Made by a program: the position numbers and the translations under genes. The notes under the pieces were generated by a model, which saw nothing but the letters and a program-made list of their open reading frames with translations, had not been told where the DNA came from and did not search any database. A stretch of DNA of 64,000 nt from PALSA-555 sp963731625. GTDB lineage: Bacteria > Actinomycetota > Acidimicrobiia > IMCC26256 > PALSA-555. Positions 50,652 to 59,937 of this stretch are shown one piece after another. The stretch spans positions 248,001-312,000 of the forward strand of contig CAVSWH010000015.1 in NCBI GenBank assembly GCA_963731625.1, written 5' to 3'. Every line of letters starts with the position of its first letter. Positions within the stretch are counted from its first letter, which is position 1.

Positions 50652-50862
50652 ACCGAGCGATGGATGGGTTCTGTCGATGGTGCGCTGAGCGCTGGGCAGA
50701 GCGCGGCTCGTACTGTTCTCACAAGACTCGGCCAGGTGCGCAGCAGCCCATGACCTGACCCTCGACCATCGTGCTCAGGTCACCGACCCAGTCGATGCTC
50801 ACGGCCGATACGCTCCGTGCCCATACAGAGTCTGGTGCGAGGGGCGACCGCGAGGTAGGTCA

Positions 50863-51351
50863 TTGCAAGGACCAATCGTCGTCGTCATGGGTGTGGCCGG
50901 CGCTGGCAAGTCGACGATTGGCCGCCGGCTCGCGTCGGTCCTCGCGGTGCCCTTCATCGAGGGCGACGACCTCCACGACGCCTCGGCGGTGAGGCGGATG
51001 GCCGCCGGCGAGCCGCTCGACGACGACGACCGACGTCCGTGGCTGCACCGGCTCAACGAAGCGCTGCGGACCAACGCTGAGACGGGTTGCGTGCTCGCGT
51101 GCTCTGCCCTGCGGAGGTCGTATCGGGAGCAGCTGTCGGAGGGCTTGGATTCGCTCGTCTTCCTCGCCCTCGTCGCCCCACCAAACGTGCTCGAGTCACG
51201 GCTGACGAAGCGGCGAGGACACTTCGCCGAGCCGCAGCTGCTTCCCTCACAGCTCGCGACCTTGGAAGTCGGCGATGACGTCCTCTCGATCGACGCGAAC
51301 CGACCCATCGACGAGGTCGTCGACGATGCCGCACGACGGCTAGCGCGTTAG
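50863..51351 (+). CDS. Gluconokinase
   Basis: Phosphorylates gluconate to 6-phosphogluconate with ATP. The 162-residue protein has the P-loop GVAGAGKST at about 10-18 and the gluconokinase signatures EGDDLHDASAVRRMAAGEPL and DDRRPWLHRL; the size is normal for the GntK shikimate-kinase-like group. The TTG at 50863 is used since GAGGTAGG precedes it; the ATG at 50887 would cut into the first strand. It may work with the glucose dehydrogenase and mutarotase 2-4 kb away. Confidence 0.9.
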   Translation: MQGPIVVVMGVAGAGKSTIGRRLASVLAVPFIEGDDLHDASAVRRMAAGEPLDDDDRRPWLHRLNEALRTNAETGCVLACSALRRSYREQLSEGLDSLVFLALVAPPNVLESRLTKRRGHFAEPQLLPSQLATLEVGDDVLSIDANRPIDEVVDDAARRLAR

Positions 51352-51612
51352 CGAACGGTGCTCTCGGCCCTCGAGCGCCGTGTGGCATCCGGGTCCTCGG
51401 GCAACCGACACCGACGGCCGAGCACACGGCGCGCACGCCGCCTTCGTGTTCGCGATGTCTGATCCTCTCGCTCACCCGAGACCCCGGCACTACGCTCGGA
51501 TCTGGTTCGCGTCCTGGCCTGGAGGCTGTCCGACGACCATCGCACCGACCACGAACCTGCTCCTGAGCAAGGTCGAGACCGGCCGCGCGGCGGCGATCGA
51601 ATCGACGGGGCC

Positions 51613-53109
51613 ATGACACAAGGCAGCGGACGGGCGTACCGAGCCGCGATCCGCCACCGGTTGCGGCGACACCGGGGTCCCGCCGATGAGGCACGACATC
51701 GGGTGGTGGTCGTCGGCGGCGGATTTGGGGGTCTCCCCGCCTGCCGCTTCCTCGGGCGGCTGCCCGTGGACGTCACGCTGCTCGACCGGCGGTCGCACCA
51801 CCTCTTCCAGCCGCTGCTCTACCAGGTCGCCACCGGCATCCTCTCGACCGGCCAGGTCGCCCCCCAGCTCCGCCATGTGTTGCGTGGCCACGACAACATC
51901 CGCGTCGAGCTCGCCGACGTAACGGGTTTCGACCTGGCCGCGCACCGTGTGCAGACCCAGCGGGGCCCGTTCGGTTCGTCGGAGGTGCCCTACGACAGTC
52001 TGATCGTGGCCGCCGGCGTCTCGCAGTCCTACTTCGGTCATGACGAGCTCGCCCTCTTCGCCCCCGGCATGAAGACGATCGATGACGCGCTGGAGCTGCG
52101 GCGCAGGATCTTCGGAGCCTTCGAGATGGCCGAAACCGCCCCCGACCCGGCCGAGCAGCAGCAGTGGTTGACCATCGTCGTCGTCGGCGCTGGTCCCACA
52201 GGAGTCGAGCTCGCCGGCCAGATCCGAGAGCTGGCGACGCGGAGCTTGCGTCGCGAGTTTCGGACCTTTGACCCAGCGTCGGTCCGAGTGCTCCTGATGG
52301 ACGGTGGCGACGAGCCGCTCGCGACCTTCGGTGACGACCTGTCTGGGAAGGCGGCGCGCCAGCTCGAAGCCCTCGGCGTGGAGCTGCGGATGGGCGCCCG
52401 AGTGACCGACATCGACAGCTTCGGTGTCGAGGTCAAGACGCAGACCGGCACCGAGCGGATCGCCGCCCGCACCGTCGTGTGGGCGGCGGGGGTGCAGGCA
52501 TCCCCACTGGCGGCGCAGCTCGCCGAGGCCGCCGGCGCGGACGTCGATCGAGCCGGTCGCCTCGAAGTCCTCCCCGACCTGACGCTGCCCGGGCACCCCG
52601 AGGTCTTCGCCGTCGGCGACATGGTCACGCTGAACCACCTGCCCGGCGTCGCCGAGGTCGCGATGCAGGGCAGCCTCCACGCCGCGAACACGATCGCTCG
52701 CCGGCTGCGCGGTGACACCGAGGCGAAACCCTTCAAGTACCGCGACCTCGGGAGTGTGGCCACGATCGGTCGATTCCGAGCGATCGTCAGCCTCCGTCGC
52801 CTTCGTCTCAGCGGGTTCCCTGCCTGGGTCGTCTGGCTGTTCGTGCACATCGCGTTCCTCAACGGCTTCGCCAACCGGTTCTCGACGCTGTGGACGTGGT
52901 TCCGATCCATGATCGGACGATCCCGACCCGAACGGGCCTTCAGCGTGGGCCACACCGGTGGTGATCTGAGTTCTCCCGAGGCCATCCGCTCCTCGGACGC
53001 GACGCGGTTCCCTGCGTTGGAGCACGCACGGCAAGCGGCCGAAGCTTCCAAGACGAATGCGACAGGCAGCCCCGCCCACGAATCGGCGGCCGCAGCCGAC
53101 GAGTCCTGA
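51613..53109 (+). CDS. Type II NADH dehydrogenase (NDH-2)
   Basis: Non-pumping flavoprotein that passes electrons from NADH to quinone, 498 residues. FAD motif VVVVGGGFGGLPACRFL at about 32-48, NADH motif IVVVGAGPTGVELAG at about 191-205, and the late FAD contact VFAVGDM at about 331-337. HHLFQPLLYQVATGIL is an NDH-2 hallmark. A hydrophobic C-terminal helix (FPAWVVWLFVHIAFL) anchors it to the membrane; the tail after about 440 is disordered. It fits with the cytochrome bd genes at 60-62 kb as a short respiratory chain. Confidence 0.94.
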   Translation: MTQGSGRAYRAAIRHRLRRHRGPADEARHRVVVVGGGFGGLPACRFLGRLPVDVTLLDRRSHHLFQPLLYQVATGILSTGQVAPQLRHVLRGHDNIRVELADVTGFDLAAHRVQTQRGPFGSSEVPYDSLIVAAGVSQSYFGHDELALFAPGMKTIDDALELRRRIFGAFEMAETAPDPAEQQQWLTIVVVGAGPTGVELAGQIRELATRSLRREFRTFDPASVRVLLMDGGDEPLATFGDDLSGKAARQLEALGVELRMGARVTDIDSFGVEVKTQTGTERIAARTVVWAAGVQASPLAAQLAEAAGADVDRAGRLEVLPDLTLPGHPEVFAVGDMVTLNHLPGVAEVAMQGSLHAANTIARRLRGDTEAKPFKYRDLGSVATIGRFRAIVSLRRLRLSGFPAWVVWLFVHIAFLNGFANRFSTLWTWFRSMIGRSRPERAFSVGHTGGDLSSPEAIRSSDATRFPALEHARQAAEASKTNATGSPAHESAAAADES

Positions 53110-53201
53110 TCCCGAGCGCATGACCGCCAGCGGACAGGAGCGCACACAGCGCGCCGGGCACGCAACCGGTCGCCGCTCGAGGGCACCCCGAGGTCGCTGA
53201 G

Positions 53202-53207
53202 TACGCT
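53202..53207 (+). promoter_or_regulatory. Leaderless -10 element TACGCT
   Basis: TACGCT ends 7 bases before ATG 53215. A TGAGTA half-site overlaps it (53198-53203). Confidence 0.5.
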
Positions 53208-53214
53208 CACTGCG

Positions 53215-54138
53215 ATGTCTGCGACGGTCGCGGAAGGCCGTTTTCGCGGCGAGGCGGCGATCACGCTCACCGCTGGGCATCTCGTGGCGACGTTCCTGCC
53301 GGCGCTCGGGATGACCGGCGTGTCACTGCGCTACCGCAAGCAAGAGCATCTCGCGCTGCCGGGTGGGCTCGCCGCGTTGCGGGCCGGCGCGACGCTCGGT
53401 CTGCCGCTCCTCGCGCCGTGGGCGAACCGGCTCGCACGCCGCCGCTACCGAGCCGCGGGCGTCGCGGTCAGCCTGGCGGGCCTCCCGCTGAACACCGACG
53501 GCCACGGTTTGCCCATCCACGGCCTGCTGGTCGGCAAGCCGGGCTGGCGGCTCACCCGCACCGAGGCCCGCGGCGACGCCGCGCACCTCGGTGCCTCGAT
53601 CGACGTGGACTCGCCAGCCTTCCCGTTCCCGCACCGCATCGAGCTGGCGATCCACGCGCGTGACGGGCAGCTCCGGGTCGACACGACCGTGGTGCCGACC
53701 GGTCGCCGGCGCGTCCCGGTGGCGTTCGGCTGGCACCCCTACCTCCAGCTGCCGTCCACCCCGCGGAGCCAGTGGAGGCTCTATCTCCCGACGCGCCAGC
53801 ACCTCGAGCTGGACACGCGCGGGATCCCGACGGGCGCGTCGTCACCCGAGCTCGCGGAGGCGGGCGCGGTCGCCCGGCGAACCTTCGACGACCTCTACGC
53901 CCTCGGACGGAATCGACGCCTCTCCTTGCGGGCGGACGACGGCGCCGCGATCGAGCTGTGGTGCGCCACGAACTACCCGTACGCCCAGGTGTGGGTGCCC
54001 CCCGGTCGCCCGTTCGCCGCGTTGGAGCCGATGACGGCACCCACGAACGCGCTCGAGGCCGGCACGACCCCGCTCGTCCCGCGTGGCGGGGCGTACTCGA
54101 CCCGGTTCGTGCTCACGGTCTCCGCGGCCGGATCCTGA
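53215..54138 (+). CDS. Aldose 1-epimerase (mutarotase)
   Basis: Interconverts alpha and beta anomers of glucose or galactose. The 307-residue beta-sandwich protein has the expected landmarks: PWANRLARRRYR near 63, HGLLVGKPGW near 102 with a catalytic-type His, FGWHPYLQLP near 171 with the second His, and the Glu in AALEPMTAPTNAL near the end. It is convergent with the glucose 1-dehydrogenase gene, which needs the beta anomer, so the two probably work together. Start is probably leaderless. Confidence 0.9.
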   Translation: MSATVAEGRFRGEAAITLTAGHLVATFLPALGMTGVSLRYRKQEHLALPGGLAALRAGATLGLPLLAPWANRLARRRYRAAGVAVSLAGLPLNTDGHGLPIHGLLVGKPGWRLTRTEARGDAAHLGASIDVDSPAFPFPHRIELAIHARDGQLRVDTTVVPTGRRRVPVAFGWHPYLQLPSTPRSQWRLYLPTRQHLELDTRGIPTGASSPELAEAGAVARRTFDDLYALGRNRRLSLRADDGAAIELWCATNYPYAQVWVPPGRPFAALEPMTAPTNALEAGTTPLVPRGGAYSTRFVLTVSAAGS

Positions 54139-54191
54139 GGCGCGGCCCGGCCGACTCCTGAAGCCCCGGCGATGAGGGAGGCGAGCGTCGG

Positions 54192-54959
54192 CTACAGGCC
54201 GGGGCTCGTGTGCATGAGGCCGCCGTCGACGAAGATCGTCGCCCCCGTGAGGTAGCTGGCGCCGCTGCCCGCGAGGAACGCGACGACGTCCGCGATCTCG
54301 TCAGGTCTGGCCATCCGCCCGAGCGGGATCGCATGGTCGAGGACCTCGAGCTTGCCCGGGTCTTGCATCGTCGAGACGTTGATGGGCGTCTCCACCGCAC
54401 CCGGCCCCACGCCGATGACCTGGACGCCCTGCGGGCCGAGCTCGACGCCCGCGGTGCGCGTCAGCATGCGCATCCCGCCCTTGGACAGGCAGTACGGGGC
54501 GTTGCCCGGCATCGGCCAGTCCTCGTGCACCGAGCTGAGGTTGATGACGCGGCCGCCGCCGCCTTGGGCGATCATCTGCTTCGCCGCCAGCTGGGTGCCG
54601 AAGAATGCGCTCTTCAAGTTGATGTCCATGACCTTGTCGTACTGCGCCTCGGTCGTGTCGAGGGTCGAGGTGCGGGTCTCCACGCCGGCGTTGTTGACCA
54701 TGACGTCGAGGTGCCCGAACTTCTTCACGGCCGTGTCGATCAGGCGCTCCAGGTCGGCCACCTTGCTCACATCCGCTTCGACCCCGATGGCCTGCTCACC
54801 GAGCGCCGCGAGCTTGGCCTCGAGCTCCGCGGTGGCGTCGGGTTGGGCCACGTAGTCGATGACCACGTTCGCACCCTGGTGCGCGAGCGCGATGACGATG
54901 GACTTGCCGATGCCCGTGTTGCCACCCGTGACGATGGCGACCTTGTCCTTGAGGCTCAT
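54192..54959 (-). CDS. SDR, glucose 1-dehydrogenase type
   Basis: A 255-residue SDR. TGGNTGIG at about 11-18 binds NAD(P), NNAG at about 89, the catalytic Ser in NLSSVHEDWP at about 141 and YCLSK with Tyr/Lys at about 155-159. The segment SSVHEDWPMPGNAPYCLSKG is very close to that of bacillus and actinobacterial glucose 1-dehydrogenases, which oxidise beta-D-glucose to gluconolactone. Nearby mutarotase and gluconokinase genes support this. ATG 54959 follows a GGAGTCGTCC box; the MFS gene lies 36 bp upstream on the same strand only as a neighbour. Confidence 0.88.
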   Translation of the reverse strand: MSLKDKVAIVTGGNTGIGKSIVIALAHQGANVVIDYVAQPDATAELEAKLAALGEQAIGVEADVSKVADLERLIDTAVKKFGHLDVMVNNAGVETRTSTLDTTEAQYDKVMDINLKSAFFGTQLAAKQMIAQGGGGRVINLSSVHEDWPMPGNAPYCLSKGGMRMLTRTAGVELGPQGVQVIGVGPGAVETPINVSTMQDPGKLEVLDHAIPLGRMARPDEIADVVAFLAGSGASYLTGATIFVDGGLMHTSPGL

Positions 54960-54995
54960 GGACGACTCCTTGTCGGTGACCGCGCCTCGCACACG

Positions 54996-56201
54996 TTACG
55001 TCGGACGTGGGTGGAGGGTCCCGGGCTCAGCTCGATGGTGGGTGACCGCGTAGGACAGCGCTCCCATCGCCACCGCCACGAGCGCGGTCAGGCCGTACAG
55101 GGTGGGGAGGCTGACGCCGGCACTCTGCAGGGGACCGGCGCCGAACGCGGCGATTCCGTATCCGACCTGGTAGAACGCGATGACGCCGCCCGCGACCGCC
55201 GCCGAGATCGCCGTCAGGTTCTCTTGGCCGAAGCTGATCGTGAGCGGCAGGAGCGCCGAGCAGCCCAGGCCGGCCAGCGCGAACACGACGATGCCCAACA
55301 CGGGCTCATCGGTCGGCAGCACCGAGATCGCGACGAAGACGGCGGCGAGCACGAACGGCAGGAGGTGATAGATGCGCCGGGCCGAGAAGCGTGCCCGCAC
55401 CGCCGCGAAGAGCACCCGACCGAGGGTCACGCTCGCCCAGAACGCCGTCAATGCGATCGAGGCCTCGGTCGTGGACGACCCGAGGTGCTTGGTCATGTCG
55501 ATGGACGCCCAGTTGCCGTTCATGGTCTCGCAGATTCCGTACAGGACGGCGAACGCGGCGAAGACCCAGAACAACCTCGGTATCCCGCCCTCCCTGGTGC
55601 TGCCGCCCGGCGGGGGACGATCGGTGGTGTGTAGCGGGAGGCGCACACTCATCGCGGTGAGCACGGCCAGGAGAAGGGCGGACATGAGGGGCAGCCCCCA
55701 CCAGAAGCCGAGGCCGACGAACGCGGCCACGAACACCGGCGCGAGCGCCGTCCCGACCCCGAGGAGCGCGTTGAGCACCAAGATCGCCCGGTCGATCCCG
55801 TCGGGGTAGAACTCGGCGGTGAAGGTGTTGAGGGCGGGCACCGTCAGTCCGAAGCCGATGCCCAAGCTCGCGGTCGCGACCAGCAGGATCGCGTACGCGA
55901 CCGACTGGTCGTGCTCCACGATGGCGCTCATCAAGAGGAGCAGCATCGACACGAAGTTGGCCGCGAGGCCGACGAGGTACAGCCGGCGGGTCCCAACTCG
56001 GCGGGAGAGGCTGGCACCGAGGAGGGCGGACGTGATCGCCGTGAGCGCCTGGGGGAGGAAGAGCCCTCCGTACTGGCTGTTCGACAACCCGTAACGCTGC
56101 GGGTCCGTGAAGATCGTGCTCGCGGCCGGGAAGGTGACGAGCACGATGCCTTGCACCGCGGCGGCGACCTTGACGACCCGCCGCTCGGCGCTGGATGCCA
56201 T
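54996..56201 (-). CDS. MFS transporter
   Basis: A 401-residue major facilitator with 12 membrane helices (for instance AVQGIVLVTFPAASTIF, AILLVATASLGIGFGLTV, PLMSALLLAVLTAMS, IVVFALAGLGCSALLPLTI). The basic loop after helix 2-3 (SLSRRVGTRRLYLVG) matches the MFS signature in weak form. It resembles the FucP/sugar and drug exporter groups; a sugar role is possible because it lies between glucose 1-dehydrogenase and GMC oxidoreductase genes, all on one strand with gaps of 32-36 bp. Confidence 0.88.
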   Translation of the reverse strand: MASSAERRVVKVAAAVQGIVLVTFPAASTIFTDPQRYGLSNSQYGGLFLPQALTAITSALLGASLSRRVGTRRLYLVGLAANFVSMLLLLMSAIVEHDQSVAYAILLVATASLGIGFGLTVPALNTFTAEFYPDGIDRAILVLNALLGVGTALAPVFVAAFVGLGFWWGLPLMSALLLAVLTAMSVRLPLHTTDRPPPGGSTREGGIPRLFWVFAAFAVLYGICETMNGNWASIDMTKHLGSSTTEASIALTAFWASVTLGRVLFAAVRARFSARRIYHLLPFVLAAVFVAISVLPTDEPVLGIVVFALAGLGCSALLPLTISFGQENLTAISAAVAGGVIAFYQVGYGIAAFGAGPLQSAGVSLPTLYGLTALVAVAMGALSYAVTHHRAEPGTLHPRPT

Positions 56202-56233
56202 CGACCGATCCCCGAGCGTTTGTCGCCGTGTGG

Positions 56234-57787
56234 CTACTTGGTTCGCTCGAGCAGGTGCTCTCCGACCCGGATGCCGTTGGCCATGGCGGTGAGACCGGGG
56301 TTCACCGCCCCGATGCTTGGGAAGAAGCTGGTGTCGACGACGTAGAGGTTGTCGAGCTCGTGGGCCTTGCAGTTCTCGTCGAGCACCGACGTCGTCGGGT
56401 CGGCCCCGAAGCGACACGTGCCCGACTGATGCGCGCACCCGGCGACCGGGATGCTCATGTCCATGTAGAAGTTCTTGTCGAGCACATGGTGGTCGGCCAT
56501 CCCAACGTGATTGAGGATCTTCTTCAGCTCGTGGTAGAGGCGATCGGCCTCCTCGTTGTTCGTCGCCTCGTACGCCAGGCGCACGTTGCCGTCGTCGCCG
56601 ACGGTCACTCGGTTGTCCGGCATCGGGAGATCCTCGGTGGTCAGCCAGAAGTCGACGGCGTGCTCGGCCACGTCGGAGAGCGACCAGTGCGGTGCGAGCT
56701 TCGTGAGTTTGGGCTCCTCGCCCTTCATCGCGGCGGCGTTCGACTTGCCCACCATCTGGATGTTCCCGACTGGGAACTCGTAGTCCTTGGCGCCGAAGTA
56801 GAAGTCGTTCAGTCCGAGCGTCTTCTGATAGCGGGTGTCGTTCTTTTCCTTCGACAGTGCGACGACGGCCTTGCAGTTGTGGAACATGTAGTTGCGACCG
56901 ACCTGGTCGGAGCCGTTCGCCAGACCCTTCGGATGCGCGTCGTTCGCGGAGCTCAGCAGGAGCTTCGCGCTGTTGGCCGCGCCGGCTGCGACGATGACGA
57001 TGTCTGCCTCGTAGACCTCGCGGTTGCCGCCACGCGAGACGACGACCCCGGTCACGACACGGCCCTTGTCGTCGGTCTCGAGCTTGGTGACCTCGGTGTT
57101 GACGAGCAGCGTGACGTTCGGTCGATCCAGGACCGGACGAACCGCGAGGTCCTCCGCGTCGGACTTCGCGTGCACGAGGCAGGGATAGCCGTCACACCAC
57201 GCGCAACGGATGCAGAGGCTCTTGGGCCGGTCGGCTTCGTCGAGCTGGATCCCGCACGGTGCGTGGAACGGGTGATAGCCGCCGGCCGCGAGGTCGTCGT
57301 GCAGCTGCTGGAGGCGCGGCTCGTGGGAAACGGCGGGCCACGGGTACTCGCTGCTCCAATGCCCCTCGGTGGGGTCCTCGCCCCGGTTCCCGTGCACCTG
57401 GTACAGCCACTCGGCTTTCGAGTACCACGGCTCGAAGTCGTCGTAGGTCAGCGGCCAGGCGGGTGACACGCCGTCGACGTGGCGGAGCTCGCCGAAGTCC
57501 TGGGGCCGCAGCCGGTACAGCGCGGCGCCGTACAGCTTTGTCGCGCCGCCCACGTAGTAGTGGACCTGGGGTTGGAAGGGATGGCCGTCGCCGTCGTACC
57601 AGGTGTCCGGCGAGATGTAGCGCCCGTCGACGAAGACCGACTGGGCATCCCAGTTCTGCGTCTCGCGGGGGAGGAAGTCGCCCCGTTCCAGCAGCAGGAC
57701 CCGCTGGTCCGACGCGGCGAGCGTGTGCACGAGCGTGCCCCCGCCCGCCCCGCTCCCGATCACGATCACGTCGTAGCGCTCAGGCAT
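56234..57787 (-). CDS. GMC-family FAD oxidoreductase
   Basis: A 517-residue flavoenzyme. FAD motif VIGSGAGGGTLVHTL at about 8-22, the GMC segment YYVGGATKLYGAALYRL near 80, and a C-terminal AVNPGLTAMANGIRVGEHLL. Several Cys residues (SLCIRCAWCDGYPC) form an unusual cluster near 195, known from the branch with gluconate/2-keto sugar dehydrogenases and cholesterol oxidase-like enzymes that may hold a metal. It probably oxidises a sugar, sugar acid or alcohol. The start follows GGAGGAGTGG. First gene of a run with the MFS and glucose dehydrogenase genes. Confidence 0.9.
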   Translation of the reverse strand: MPERYDVIVIGSGAGGGTLVHTLAASDQRVLLLERGDFLPRETQNWDAQSVFVDGRYISPDTWYDGDGHPFQPQVHYYVGGATKLYGAALYRLRPQDFGELRHVDGVSPAWPLTYDDFEPWYSKAEWLYQVHGNRGEDPTEGHWSSEYPWPAVSHEPRLQQLHDDLAAGGYHPFHAPCGIQLDEADRPKSLCIRCAWCDGYPCLVHAKSDAEDLAVRPVLDRPNVTLLVNTEVTKLETDDKGRVVTGVVVSRGGNREVYEADIVIVAAGAANSAKLLLSSANDAHPKGLANGSDQVGRNYMFHNCKAVVALSKEKNDTRYQKTLGLNDFYFGAKDYEFPVGNIQMVGKSNAAAMKGEEPKLTKLAPHWSLSDVAEHAVDFWLTTEDLPMPDNRVTVGDDGNVRLAYEATNNEEADRLYHELKKILNHVGMADHHVLDKNFYMDMSIPVAGCAHQSGTCRFGADPTTSVLDENCKAHELDNLYVVDTSFFPSIGAVNPGLTAMANGIRVGEHLLERTK

Positions 57788-57936
57788 GGGCCACTCCTCC
57801 GAACTGCTTCCTCGTCGCGAGGACGGTACGCACGCCGGCCCGGTCGCTCGGCCCGAGCCTCGCGTCCTTCGTATCGACGCCAACCCGCCGGTGGAGGGAT
57901 GGCCGACTCACTAGACCACCTCGTCGGCACGCTAGT

Positions 57937-57954
57937 ACCGTCCCCCCGGACGGT
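57937..57954. repeat. Short perfect hairpin upstream of the GH15 gene
   Basis: ACCGTCC pairs with GGACGGT around a CCCC loop, 75 bp before ATG 58029 in the divergent GMC/GH15 region. It could be an operator or leader hairpin. Confidence 0.4.
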
Positions 57955-58028
57955 GCCGACCCCGGTGCACTGCAGGGATGCCTCGGGTCCACCATCCACT
58001 GGGTTGTCGTCGGCCAAGGAGTCGCGTC

Positions 58029-59855
58029 ATGGCGAGTCGGATCGAGGACTACGCCATCATCGGCGACACGCACACCGCGGCGCTGGTGGGCAAGGACGGG
58101 TCGATCGACTGGCTGTGCGCCCCCCGGTTCGATTCGGGTGCGATGTTCGCCGCCATCTTGGGCTCGCTCGACAACGGGCGGTGGCTCGTCGCGCCCGCCG
58201 GTGGTGTGCGGCGAGTGGAGCGTCGCTACCGGGGCGACACACTCGTCCTCGAGACCACGTTCCACACCGACGATGGCGTCGTGCGGATCGTCGATTGCAT
58301 GCCCATCCGCGGCACGAGCGTCGACCTAGTGCGGATCGTCGAAGGGGTGTCCGGCCGGGTCCCCATCCACATGGACCTGCGGGTCCGCTTCGACTACGGG
58401 TCGATCCGACCGTGGGTCGTCGAGGCCGACGGGCTCACGCACGCCACCGCGGGTCCCGACGCGATGGTGCTGAAGACGCCGGTGCACACCGAAGGGGCGG
58501 GCGCCGCCACGGTCGCCGACTTCGTCGTCAGCGAGGGCGAGAAGGTGCCGTTCGTCCTGGCGTGGTACCCCTCCCACGAGCAGCCCCCGGAGTGTGGGGA
58601 CGCCGAGCGCCTGGTCCGCGAGACCACCTCCTGGTGGGAGCGGTGGTCGAAGCAAAGCGCCTTCACCGGTGAGGCCCGCGACCTCACGATGCGTTCCCTG
58701 ATCACGCTCAAGGCCCTCACCTACGCACCGACGGGCGGCATCGTGGCCGCGGCGACGACGGCGCTGCCCGAGTGGATCGGCAGTGTCCGCAACTGGGACT
58801 ACCGGTACTGCTGGCTGCGCGACTCGGTGCTCACGCTGTTGGCGCTCATGGCGGGCGGCTACCACGAGGAAGCCATGGCGTGGCGGAACTGGCTGTTGCG
58901 AGCCGCCGCCGGGGAGCCCTCTGAGCTGCAGATCATGTATGGGCTGCACGGCGAGCGACGCCTCACCGAGTACCAGCTCGGTTGGCTCCCGGGCTACGAG
59001 GGATCGACTCCGGTCAACGTGGGCAACGCGGCCAGCGGCCAGTTCCAGCTCGACGTCTACGGCGAGACACTCGGCTCGCTGTACCTCATGCGGGTCGCGG
59101 CGCCGTCGACGGACCCCTCCCACAATTCCTGGCCGATGGAGACGGCGCTGCTCGAGTACCTGGATGGGGCGTGGCAGCATCCCGACGACGGTCTCTGGGA
59201 GATGCGAGGCGACCGCCAGCACTTCACGCATTCGAAAGTCATGGCCTGGCTCGCCTTCGACACGGCGATCCGCTCGGTCGAGCAGTTCAAGCTGCCCGGG
59301 CCTGTCGACCGTTGGCGGGCGCGGCGCGACGAGATCAAGACGCTGGTGTGCACGGAAGGGTTCGACCCTGAGCTCGGCTCCTTCACCCAGACGTTCGGTT
59401 CGAAGCAGCTCGACGGGTCGCTGCTCCAGATTCCGCTGACCGGCTTCCTTCCACCCGATGACGAGCGGGTCAAGGGGACCGTCGCCGCCATCGAGCGCGA
59501 TTTGATGCACGACGGTTTCGTACTGCGGTACAAGACCGACGAGGCCGACGATGGACTCCCACCCGGAGAGGGTGTGTTCCTGCCGTGCTCGTTCTGGCTC
59601 GTCGACAACTACGTCCTGCAGGGACGCGCCCAAGAGGCGCGCGCCCTCTACGACCGTCTCGCCGGCATCGCCAACGATGTCGGCCTCTACTCCGAGGAGT
59701 ACGACCCGACCGGCAAGCGCCAGCTGGGGAACACCCCCCAGGCGTTCACGCACCTGGCACAGGTGCAAGCCGCCCGGCTGGTTTCGGGCGCCCAGGGTGT
59801 CGCACACATCGGCGACGAGCGGCTGCCCGCCGGCATCCTCGGCCACGGGGCATGA
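58029..59855 (+). CDS. Glycoside hydrolase family 15 (glucoamylase/trehalase type)
   Basis: A 608-residue cytoplasmic GH15 enzyme. The N-terminal beta domain starts IEDYAIIGDTHTAALVGKDG with the SIDWLCAPRFDS motif; the (alpha/alpha)6 barrel begins near 250 with RNWDYRYCWLRDSVLTL, which carries the first part of the active site. The catalytic base Glu is expected in the late segment around LPCSFWLVDNYVLQGR and YSEEYDP. Actinobacterial members are often trehalases releasing glucose. A clear AAGGAG site precedes the ATG. It can feed the glucose oxidation genes nearby. Confidence 0.93.
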   Translation: MASRIEDYAIIGDTHTAALVGKDGSIDWLCAPRFDSGAMFAAILGSLDNGRWLVAPAGGVRRVERRYRGDTLVLETTFHTDDGVVRIVDCMPIRGTSVDLVRIVEGVSGRVPIHMDLRVRFDYGSIRPWVVEADGLTHATAGPDAMVLKTPVHTEGAGAATVADFVVSEGEKVPFVLAWYPSHEQPPECGDAERLVRETTSWWERWSKQSAFTGEARDLTMRSLITLKALTYAPTGGIVAAATTALPEWIGSVRNWDYRYCWLRDSVLTLLALMAGGYHEEAMAWRNWLLRAAAGEPSELQIMYGLHGERRLTEYQLGWLPGYEGSTPVNVGNAASGQFQLDVYGETLGSLYLMRVAAPSTDPSHNSWPMETALLEYLDGAWQHPDDGLWEMRGDRQHFTHSKVMAWLAFDTAIRSVEQFKLPGPVDRWRARRDEIKTLVCTEGFDPELGSFTQTFGSKQLDGSLLQIPLTGFLPPDDERVKGTVAAIERDLMHDGFVLRYKTDEADDGLPPGEGVFLPCSFWLVDNYVLQGRAQEARALYDRLAGIANDVGLYSEEYDPTGKRQLGNTPQAFTHLAQVQAARLVSGAQGVAHIGDERLPAGILGHGA

Positions 59856-59937
59856 GCCAGGTCCCACACGCTGGCCGTCCCACCGCGCGCGCCGCTCGCC
59901 GATCGAGGGGCGCGGGCCCGGTGGCGGGGACCGCGGG

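Noticed and set aside
54210..55634. Plus-strand frame of 474 codons opposite the SDR and MFS genes
   Set aside because: Shadow composition; the minus strand has SDR motifs and 12 membrane helices.
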